Assembly: GCA_903897985.1 (NCBI GenBank)
Contig: CAIUDS010000644.1
Coordinates: 1 to 7,283, forward strand
Direction of reading: 5' to 3'
Length of the DNA stretch: 7,283 bases
Source: an uncultured delta proteobacterium
Lineage (GTDB): Bacteria > RBG-13-61-14 > DRUE01
In this document: piece after piece, positions 1 through 5,671 of the stretch
How positions within the stretch are numbered: position 1 is the first letter of the stretch
Layout of the letters: each line of letters begins with the position of its first letter
Made by a program: the position numbers and the translations under genes
The notes under the pieces: model-generated
Told to the model about the DNA's origin: nothing
The model's input: only the letters and a program-made list of their open reading frames with translations
Databases searched by the model: none

Positions 1-1120
1 CATGACCGGCGGGGGCGAGCTGATGAGCTACCGGCAGCTCCTGAATATCCTGCCCACCACGGTGGTGCTGCCCGGGCAGGAGCGGCCTCCGCTCGAGAAG
101 GTTTTCACCGACGGCATCCGTCCGCATATCTGTCCGGGGACCAAATGGTGCTACTGCAATTTCTGCGTGGGGAGCATGGGGCTGGTGCTGGAAACGCTTA
201 GCGGGCAGAGCTTCAATGACTACACGGACGAGCACATCCTGAAACCGCTCGGGATGAGCGCGAGCCATTTCTACGAGACCGATCATATCCTTAAGAATCA
301 AGCCAAAGGTTACAGCGCGCTCGGCGGCATGTTCATGCCCCTGCCGGAATCGCGCTACCCGGTCACGCCCATGGGCGGCATGTATTCGAATGTGCCGGAC
401 ATGTCACGCTATCTGATCGCCCTGCTCAACCGCGGCCGGATCGGCGAGGTCCAGTTGGTCAAGCCGGAAACGCTCGAGTTCATGTTCACGCCGCACTATC
501 AGGTTGACCCGCGCCTCGAAAAAATCGGGATCACATTTTTCATTGAAGACGATCTCTTCGGCCACCGGGTGATCGGACACGACGGCGCCAACCCCGGATA
601 CGGCACCCAGCTTTACGCGGCGCCCGACGATAAAATCGGGATCATCGTCTTTGCCAACATCATGAACAACTCGGCCTACGAGCTCGGCGACGGAATCCTG
701 AAAATCCTTTTTAATTACCAGGAACCGGAGCGGAATTTCGCCGAGGCCCGGGAACTCTGGCCGAAGTTTGTGGGCGATTACGGGTCGGTGGAGCCGGAAC
801 TGTTGACCGACTTCCGGTTTGTCATGCGCAACCTCGGAATTTTCAAGGTCAGGATCAGCAAAGGCGAACTGTGGCTGGAATCGGCCCGGTTGACCACCCC
901 GAAGCGGCTGCGGCAGGTGAGCGCTGACGCCCCCTATTTCTATGAAATCGTCACCAAGGGCAGCGAAATCCCGAGATACCTGGTCTTCGTACCCGGCAAA
1001 GACGGCAAGGCTGCCTCGATCAAGATCGGCTTGAACGAATATGCCCGGCTTACTGGCGAGGCCAAAACCCGCGCCTATCTCAAGGCCATGGCTTTTGCGG
1101 CAATTCCCGAGATATTCTAA
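1..1120 (+). CDS. Serine hydrolase, beta-lactamase/PBP4* family (5'-truncated)
   Basis: This is the C-terminal part of a beta-lactamase-fold (PF00144-type) serine hydrolase, a family of esterases, D-amino-acid peptidases and PBP-like enzymes that is usually exported. Residues are counted from the ATG at position 2, which is probably internal: the frame is open to the window edge, there is no ribosome site, and the opening MTGGGEL fits the family's conserved HTSGL-like turn just after the nucleophile region. The Ser-x-x-Lys nucleophile motif must therefore lie upstream. Visible motifs are Tyr51-Cys-Asn53 (the YxN catalytic motif), followed by a helix ending LKPLGMSAS, and Gly-His193-Asp-Gly195, the HxG version of the KTG box. 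Residues about 250-372 form the small C-terminal beta domain common in this family (F-V-G-D-Y at 256-260). Four cysteines crowd the YxN motif (44, 50, 52, 55), which is unusual. The exact substrate cannot be told. Family assignment is firm, function open. Confidence 0.9.
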   Translation, partial: MTGGGELMSYRQLLNILPTTVVLPGQERPPLEKVFTDGIRPHICPGTKWCYCNFCVGSMGLVLETLSGQSFNDYTDEHILKPLGMSASHFYETDHILKNQAKGYSALGGMFMPLPESRYPVTPMGGMYSNVPDMSRYLIALLNRGRIGEVQLVKPETLEFMFTPHYQVDPRLEKIGITFFIEDDLFGHRVIGHDGANPGYGTQLYAAPDDKIGIIVFANIMNNSAYELGDGILKILFNYQEPERNFAEARELWPKFVGDYGSVEPELLTDFRFVMRNLGIFKVRISKGELWLESARLTTPKRLRQVSADAPYFYEIVTKGSEIPRYLVFVPGKDGKAASIKIGLNEYARLTGEAKTRAYLKAMAFAAIPEIF

Positions 1121-1143
1121 AATCAAAGTTGGGAATGAGGTAT

Positions 1144-1150
1144 AAGGGGG
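1144..1150 (+). promoter_or_regulatory. Ribosome binding site deciding the start of the kelch mosaic gene
   Basis: AAGGGGG lies 5 bases before ATG 1156 and 8 bases before ATG 1159. The in-frame candidates further upstream, TTG 1129 and ATG 1135, have no purine-rich site before them. This supports 1156 or 1159 as the start. The site is G-rich rather than the AGGAGG seen before the other two genes. Confidence 0.6.
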
Positions 1151-1155
1151 CAGCA

Positions 1156-3711
1156 ATGATGGGGCGGCAAAGCCAAAGGACGACTAAACTAATTCGGTGG
1201 ATCCCATTTCTTTTAGCAATTTTCATTCCAACCCTTCTTCTCGCCGAACCCACCTTGTCCGGCGCCAATTACTGGGGCGATTCCGGCAATGCCTTGATTG
1301 ACGGCCCGGATGTGAGCCAACTTAAGGATCTATTGGGAGGGATGGCGGTCAGCTATCCGACAATTGAGCCCAACTTCCGGGCCCGTTCCGAATACTGGCA
1401 GGATGTAAGCGGCAATGGCTCCATTGACGGTCCGGACCTGAGTATTCTGAAGGACTGGCTAGGGGGCGATTACGGCGACCTCAGCGGCAATCCCGCCCTG
1501 CTCGAGAATGAAACCGCAACGGTCACAGTGACCCCGGGAGAGTCTGTGACTCTCGGCGCGCGGGGCAAGTCGGGTTTCAACTGGTACCGGGCCGGCTGGG
1601 GTTTGAATTTTAAGATCGTAAGCAGCACCTGCGCGGGCGCACAGCTTTACGGCCGGGACCCCGCAGGCTCCAAGACTTACATTCTTGCCGGCGAGGTTTA
1701 CGAATATACCAGCGATCCGCCGCCGCTTGACGACGGTTATGCCCGGGTCAAGGTATTTGTTCCGGGCAGTTGCACCGCGGGGCAAGAGATCGAGATCCAG
1801 GTTTCAGTTCCTGCCGATAGCTATTCCGGTGCCCCCAATAATCGGCATCCGGACAAGTTGACCGCGGCGGAGAATGTCACCATCACGGTTTCGGGCGGGA
1901 GCCTCAGTGTCCTTTCGGTTGAGGTGCTTCCGGGTTCTACCAATATTGAGGAAGGCTCCACCATAACCTTTCAAGCCTTTTGCAATCTTTCCAACTTCAC
2001 CACGGTTGACTGCACGGAGTCTTATGGCGGGATACAAACGCAATGGTCGGGTTCCGGACATCTCACGCAGTTAGATCCTCCCAATGTGTTCCAGGCCGGG
2101 ATCGGCAACGGCGTGGGCGCGGTAGGCGCGGAGTATGACGACGGCGGGCCGGTGGTTCAGGACGGGAGCACGGTTTATGTTTGGGACCTCACTGCGCCGG
2201 ACACCAGCACCACTTCCAATCCAACGGACCCGAGCGATTCGCGGGATGCAACCTTTACCTTTATCTGCAATGAGCCGGGCTGCAATTTCTGGTGCAACCT
2301 GGACAATCAGGGATTTAATTATTGTAGCTCTCCGATCAATTATGCCGGTCTTTCCGAAGGCGCGCACACTTTTGCAGTGCGGGCCATTGACCCGGCGGGA
2401 AATCCCGACCCGACTCCAGCCGGATTCGGTTGGACCATAGACCTGACCGCGCCGGAGACCGGCATCAATTCTCATCCGACGGATCCGTCGGATCGGACCG
2501 ATCCCCAATTCACTTTCTCTGCAAGCGAGCTTGGTTGCACTTTCAATTGCAAGTTGGATTCCGGGGCGTGGTCATTGTGCGCCTCGCCCAAGAATTATTC
2601 CGGCCTTTCGGCCGGCACTCATCTGTTCCAGACCAGAGCAACCGACCCGGCCGGTCATCCCGATCCGAGCCCGGCGAGTTTTGGATGGAAGATCGGAGAT
2701 GTCTGGCAGGAACTCTCGACCCGGAACGCGCCGGAACCGCGGATCCGGCATGCGGCGGTGTGGACCGGGACCGAGATGATCGTGTGGGGAGGCGGATACC
2801 AGACCGGCGGGCGGTACCGTCCGGACCTGGACCAATGGACCCCGACTTCAACCGTGAACGCCCCGCTGGCGGGAAGGAGTTTGCATACCTCGGTTTGGAC
2901 CGGGACGGAAATGGTAATCTGGGGCGGTTGGGATGAAGGGACCTATGACCGGACCGGCGCGAGTTATGCGCCGGCCACGGATTCCTGGTCGCGGACCTCC
3001 ATGACCAATGCGCCCGGAGTGCGCTATTACCATGTGGCGGTCTGGACCGGCGCCGTTATGATCATCTGGAGCGGAGGCGGGGTGACCACCGGCGGAAGAT
3101 ACGATCCGGCCACGGACAGTTGGACCGCAACCAGCACCGCCAATGTCCCGGTTTACCGGGTTTTTTGTCCCGCGGTCTGGAGCGGCGCCGAGATGATCGT
3201 CTGGGGAGGGTGGCCGATCACCAACACCGGCGGCAGATACAACCCGGCGACCAACAGTTGGACCGCGATCTCGTTGACCAATGCTCCGCAGGCCCGGCTC
3301 AACCACACCGGGGTCTGGACCGGAACCGAACTGGTCGTGTGGGGCGGCGAATTCTTCGACACCGGATTTCACCCGCTGAGCACCGGCGGCAGATACAATC
3401 CCTCGTCCAATTCCTGGAGCCCAACCTCGCTCGTGAACGCTCCGGCCGCTCGATACAACCACACCGCGGTCTGGACCGCAGGCGCGCCTGTCCCGGTGAT
3501 GATCGTATGGGGCGGGCAGCAGTATGGGCAATTATTCGCGGACGGCGGAAGTTACGATCCCGACTCGGATGTCTGGACTGCGCTAAACCCGCAGGGTTCG
3601 CCCTCGGCCCGCACGGGCCACAGCGCGGTCTGGACCGGCGAGGCAATGATCATCTGGGGCGGGCTGGACGATCTCGGCCAGACCAATACCGGATTCAAGT
3701 ATTGGCCGTAA
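1156..3711 (+). CDS. Secreted dockerin-like / Ig-like / seven-kelch-repeat mosaic protein
   Basis: An 851-residue exported protein with no visible catalytic domain. Residues 1-30 form a signal peptide: Arg/Lys-rich start, hydrophobic 15-29, likely cut after Ala30. Residues 39-62 and 80-104 are paired dockerin-like repeats (YW, SGN, IDGPD, then LKD.LGG). Residues 105-246 are beta-rich and unrecognised. Residues 247-340 resemble a bacterial Ig-like (Big) domain. Residues 344-428 and 429-514 are two Ig-like repeats opening DLTAP(D/E), each with three aligned cysteines and ending near FGW. Residues 516-851 contain seven kelch repeats, enough for a complete beta-propeller. The start at 1156 rests on the ribosome site; 1159 is almost as good. 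It follows the serine hydrolase by 35 bases on the same strand, so co-transcription is possible. There is no sortase motif, C-terminal membrane helix or secretion tail. The likely role is extracellular binding of a sugar, protein or matrix; this is inference from the domains. Confidence 0.9.
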   Translation: MMGRQSQRTTKLIRWIPFLLAIFIPTLLLAEPTLSGANYWGDSGNALIDGPDVSQLKDLLGGMAVSYPTIEPNFRARSEYWQDVSGNGSIDGPDLSILKDWLGGDYGDLSGNPALLENETATVTVTPGESVTLGARGKSGFNWYRAGWGLNFKIVSSTCAGAQLYGRDPAGSKTYILAGEVYEYTSDPPPLDDGYARVKVFVPGSCTAGQEIEIQVSVPADSYSGAPNNRHPDKLTAAENVTITVSGGSLSVLSVEVLPGSTNIEEGSTITFQAFCNLSNFTTVDCTESYGGIQTQWSGSGHLTQLDPPNVFQAGIGNGVGAVGAEYDDGGPVVQDGSTVYVWDLTAPDTSTTSNPTDPSDSRDATFTFICNEPGCNFWCNLDNQGFNYCSSPINYAGLSEGAHTFAVRAIDPAGNPDPTPAGFGWTIDLTAPETGINSHPTDPSDRTDPQFTFSASELGCTFNCKLDSGAWSLCASPKNYSGLSAGTHLFQTRATDPAGHPDPSPASFGWKIGDVWQELSTRNAPEPRIRHAAVWTGTEMIVWGGGYQTGGRYRPDLDQWTPTSTVNAPLAGRSLHTSVWTGTEMVIWGGWDEGTYDRTGASYAPATDSWSRTSMTNAPGVRYYHVAVWTGAVMIIWSGGGVTTGGRYDPATDSWTATSTANVPVYRVFCPAVWSGAEMIVWGGWPITNTGGRYNPATNSWTAISLTNAPQARLNHTGVWTGTELVVWGGEFFDTGFHPLSTGGRYNPSSNSWSPTSLVNAPAARYNHTAVWTAGAPVPVMIVWGGQQYGQLFADGGSYDPDSDVWTALNPQGSPSARTGHSAVWTGEAMIIWGGLDDLGQTNTGFKYWP
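1270..1467 (+). repeat. Pair of dockerin-like calcium-loop repeats (coding)
   Basis: Two copies lie at residues 39-62 (1270-1341) and 80-104 (1393-1467) of the mosaic protein. Both share Tyr-Trp, then SGN, IDGPD and LKD.LGG. The second fits the dockerin/EF-hand loop with Asp83 at position 1, Ser85 at 3, Asn87 at 5, Asp91 at 9 and Asp94 at 12. The first is one residue shorter before SGN and has Gly41 in place of Asp at loop position 1, though Asp42 could substitute. Duplicated loops followed by a helix with Leu-Lys are the type I dockerin hallmark. Dockerins are usually C-terminal; here the pair directly follows the signal peptide. Calcium binding is inferred. Confidence 0.7.
2185..2697 (+). 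repeat. Two tandem Ig-like repeats with conserved cysteines (coding)
   Basis: Copies at residues 344-428 (2185-2439) and 429-514 (2440-2697) are 85 and 86 residues long and clearly homologous: DLTAP(D/E), NPTDPSD or HPTDPSD, a FTF strand, three aligned Cys, SP.NY.GL..G.H.F, then R..DPAG.PDP.PA.FGW. This pattern matches the widespread bacterial Ig-like extracellular repeat that follows the line TAPDT...FTF...C.LDG...C.SP..Y.GL..G.H.F.V.A.D.AGN. They probably act as spacer modules holding the propeller away from the N-terminal domains. The order of the cysteines suggests disulfides in the exported form, which is inference. Confidence 0.8.
2701..3708 (+). repeat. Seven kelch repeats forming one predicted beta-propeller (coding)
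   Basis: Seven repeats of 44-53 residues start at 2701, 2833, 2983, 3118, 3256, 3412 and 3571. The consensus is W..TS..NAP..R..H.AVWTG.EMI.WGG....(T)GGRY.P.T.S, with the kelch di-glycine (GG), the following Tyr and the Trp about 6 residues later. The run ends three residues before the stop with KYWP. Repeat 3 reads WSGG instead of WGG. Repeat 4 lacks the conserved His (it reads VFCPAVW). Repeat 6 carries a four-residue insertion in the VWTG.EMI turn, and repeats 5 and 6 have long outer loops. Nucleotide words such as gtctggaccgg and atgatcgt.tgggg recur, showing duplication within the gene. Confidence 0.9.
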
Positions 3712-3723
3712 CCCGGTCCGCGC

Positions 3724-5523
3724 TCACTTGGTGTAGCTCACCTGGTCGAACTTGACGCCGTTGTTGTCATAGGCCTCCGCAGTGAACGAATTCGCGTTGA
3801 CTTGCACGATCATGTATTGATATCGCCAGCCCTGGGCCTGGCTGGTCACGGTTTCCCCCGAATAGGTGCTTTCTTTTGCGAGCATCGCCGCATCGGGCGG
3901 GAGCTGGTAGTAGATGGGAGCGCCGCCCGCGGCGCAGAGGAAAAACGGTTTGCCGGACACATCCAGCCGTTCGTAGAGATGGATGTGCCCGCCGAACCCG
4001 GCCGAGACCTCATATTGCTTAAACAGGGGCGCGAGCGCGGAGAGCGGGTAAGAAGTGACATTATAATTGGGGTCCGTGCCGTAGCCGGTGTAGATGGGCC
4101 AGTGGTCAAAAACGAAAGTGAACTTGCGGGCCGGGTCGGCATAGGCCTCGGCCAGCCGCGCCTGGAGCCAGTTGTAGGCGGCGCTCCCGCTGTGCAGGTC
4201 GAGTTGCTGGTCGAGGACAATGAAATAGCTGTTCTGGTATTTGAAGGCATAATCGCGTTTATCCAGGGCACTTTGACCGGTCAGGGGCAGATCAAAATAT
4301 TCCTTATGCCAGACCACCTCGTCATGGTTGCCGCGCACCGGCCAGATCGGAAGCCGGCTGGCGAGCGGCTGCTCGATCGCGAAAAAATTCCGGCGCATGC
4401 CGGCCTGGAAATTGTCGGCATAGTCTCCCATGTGGATGTAGAAAGCGAGGCCGGGCTGGGCGGAGATTTTTTTGATCAGGGAGAGGTGTCCGAGGTCGTC
4501 GCTCCGGGTGTCGCCGATCACGGCGAACTTGAACGAGGCCACGGTGGAACCGGACAGAGTCAGGAAATTGTAAACCGAGCTCGGGGTCTGCGCGCCGCGG
4601 ACCTGGTAATAATAATTCTGGCCGGGACTGAGTCCGGTCAGGGCCGCCTGGTGCCGGAACAGATTGAACTCCGGCGCCTTCCGACTCGAGAGCTCCGGGG
4701 CCTGGTAGCGGCTGATGTTCCCGCCGACCGTCTGGCCGCAGCTCGCGTCCGGGCCGTAGGCGACCTCGGAGGAAGACTCGGAATCGGTTTCCCATATAAC
4801 GGTGACTGAAGTTGGGGTCGGGTTGGTGAGATAGGGTTGAATGGTGATTCTGGCCAGGCTGTCGTCAGTCGCGGGCAGCCGGGTCAAAACCTTGGCCGAG
4901 ACCGTGCCGGTGGCGCTCAAACTGGAAACATCAAACGCCAGGCACCAAAGCGAACTGGTGGGTTGGCCGCTGTTGAACACGGCGGCGCGGGCCGCGGCAT
5001 AAAAATCGCCATAATCGTAATAGGCCAGTCCGGCTTCATCGCCTGCGATCAGATGGCCGCCGAATTTCGACTCGGTCCCGGCCAGCGGCGGATCGAGCGG
5101 CGCCACCCCCGCGGGCAGGCTGCTGAGTTGAATCCGGGTGGACACGACATCGTATTTCAGCGAGGTCCCTTTCAACTGGATGAAGATATATACCTTGCCG
5201 CCGGTGAAGGTGTAGCCGGAGGAATAACTCCCATACGCGGTCAAAGCCGCGGTCATGCCGCCGATCTCGGTTTGGTCCGGCCCCGCGGTCGAGTTCAGGC
5301 TCACGGTCTGGGCCACCGGATTGATCTGGAGTTGGAGGTCGGAGATTTCCTTGAAACCGGTAAGGTCCGCGGACTTCGCCATCGAGTTCTTGGGGGAGGC
5401 CGGAGTAGGCGGCGCGGATTCTTTCGGAGGAGATTTCTTGCAGGAGCCGGTCCCGGCCAGGCTGAAAATCGCCGCGAGCAGCATCACGGTCGGAAAGGCT
5501 TTGCCAACTATTTTGGGTTTCAT
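3724..5523 (-). CDS. Probable lipoprotein metallophosphatase, purple-acid-phosphatase-like
   Basis: A 599-residue calcineurin-like phosphoesterase, expected to hydrolyse phosphate esters with two bound metals outside the cytoplasm. Residues 1-28 look like a lipoprotein signal: KPK start, hydrophobic 12-24, then TGSC with Cys28 as the candidate lipidated residue; the Thr at -3 is non-ideal. A Pro/Ser/Lys-rich linker follows to about residue 50. Residues 58-215 are beta-rich and unrecognised. Residues 225-325 match the fibronectin-like N-terminal domain of purple acid phosphatases (ITIQPYLTNPTPTSVTVIW, later LSPGQNYYYQV). The catalytic domain shows GDTR (Asp338), GDYAD (Asp367), GNHD (Asn399, His400), FDHWP (His474) and GHIHLYER (His513, His515), the last typical of PAPs. 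The metal-1 ligands are non-canonical: Arg replaces the His of DxH, and Tyr follows GD directly rather than in GDxxY. The start is supported by a strong ribosome site. It converges on the kelch gene and diverges from the DUF4139 gene. Confidence 0.92.
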   Translation of the reverse strand: MKPKIVGKAFPTVMLLAAIFSLAGTGSCKKSPPKESAPPTPASPKNSMAKSADLTGFKEISDLQLQINPVAQTVSLNSTAGPDQTEIGGMTAALTAYGSYSSGYTFTGGKVYIFIQLKGTSLKYDVVSTRIQLSSLPAGVAPLDPPLAGTESKFGGHLIAGDEAGLAYYDYGDFYAAARAAVFNSGQPTSSLWCLAFDVSSLSATGTVSAKVLTRLPATDDSLARITIQPYLTNPTPTSVTVIWETDSESSSEVAYGPDASCGQTVGGNISRYQAPELSSRKAPEFNLFRHQAALTGLSPGQNYYYQVRGAQTPSSVYNFLTLSGSTVASFKFAVIGDTRSDDLGHLSLIKKISAQPGLAFYIHMGDYADNFQAGMRRNFFAIEQPLASRLPIWPVRGNHDEVVWHKEYFDLPLTGQSALDKRDYAFKYQNSYFIVLDQQLDLHSGSAAYNWLQARLAEAYADPARKFTFVFDHWPIYTGYGTDPNYNVTSYPLSALAPLFKQYEVSAGFGGHIHLYERLDVSGKPFFLCAAGGAPIYYQLPPDAAMLAKESTYSGETVTSQAQGWRYQYMIVQVNANSFTAEAYDNNGVKFDQVSYTK

Positions 5524-5532
5524 CCAGTCGGT

Positions 5533-5540
5533 TCCTCCTT
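5533..5540 (-). promoter_or_regulatory. Ribosome binding site of the metallophosphatase gene
   Basis: Read on the minus strand, AAGGAGGA is separated by 9 bases from the ATG whose first base is 5523. It is a near-perfect anti-16S match and fixes this start. Confidence 0.85.
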
Positions 5541-5550
5541 CGGTCCGATT

Positions 5551-5579
5551 AAAATATCACCTGGCGAAAACGATTGCAA
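5551..5579 (-). promoter_or_regulatory. Candidate sigma-70 promoter for the metallophosphatase gene
   Basis: On the minus strand TTGCAA (5574-5579) is followed after exactly 17 bases by TATTTT (5551-5556). Each box matches the consensus at 4 of 6 positions, so it is a modest prediction supported mainly by spacing and by its place just upstream of the ribosome site. The -35 box sits inside the perfect palindrome GATTGCAATC (5572-5581). Confidence 0.45.
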
Positions 5580-5602
5580 TCATCATAAAGGCGGGAACCG
5601 GT

Positions 5603-5631
5603 TTGACCGGGGAATGTCTCTAAACTATGAT
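5603..5631 (+). promoter_or_regulatory. Strong sigma-70-type promoter for the DUF4139 gene
   Basis: TTGACC (5603-5608) and TATGAT (5626-5631) are separated by exactly 17 bases; each box matches the housekeeping consensus at 5 of 6 positions. Transcription would begin near 5638, leaving a leader of roughly 34 bases with the ribosome site at its end. The palindrome AACCGGTT (5596-5603) abuts the -35 box and could be an operator or chance. Confidence 0.75.
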
Positions 5632-5659
5632 GACAGCGGACCAAAGCGTCTGCTGAACC

Positions 5660-5669
5660 AAGGAGGAGG
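5660..5669 (+). promoter_or_regulatory. Ribosome binding site of the DUF4139 gene
   Basis: AAGGAGGAGG holds two overlapping AGGAGG words, at 5661-5666 and 5664-5669. The first leaves 5 bases before ATG 5672, the second only 2. It is a very strong site and settles the start. Confidence 0.85.
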
Positions 5670-5671
5670 CA

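Noticed and set aside
1083..1096. Palindrome GCCATGGC followed by TTTT near the end of the serine hydrolase, considered as a terminator
   Set aside because: It lies inside coding sequence, the stem has no loop and the T-run is only four bases.
1129..1137. Upstream starts TTG 1129 and ATG 1135 for the kelch mosaic gene
   Set aside because: They lack a ribosome site and place extra residues before an already typical signal peptide; AAGGGGG points to 1156 or 1159.
404..1156. 250-codon minus-strand frame opposite the serine hydrolase
   Set aside because: It is the shadow of a gene with clear beta-lactamase-family motifs, with no supporting start signal.
3722..3746. Direct repeat GCTCACTTGGT / GCTCACCTGGT at the 3' end of the phosphatase gene
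   Set aside because: It is only 11 bases with one mismatch, lies mostly in coding sequence and is not repeated elsewhere; chance is the simplest reading.
3802..4809. 335-codon plus-strand open frame inside the phosphatase gene
   Set aside because: It is antisense to the conserved catalytic motifs and has no ribosome site or recognisable domain.
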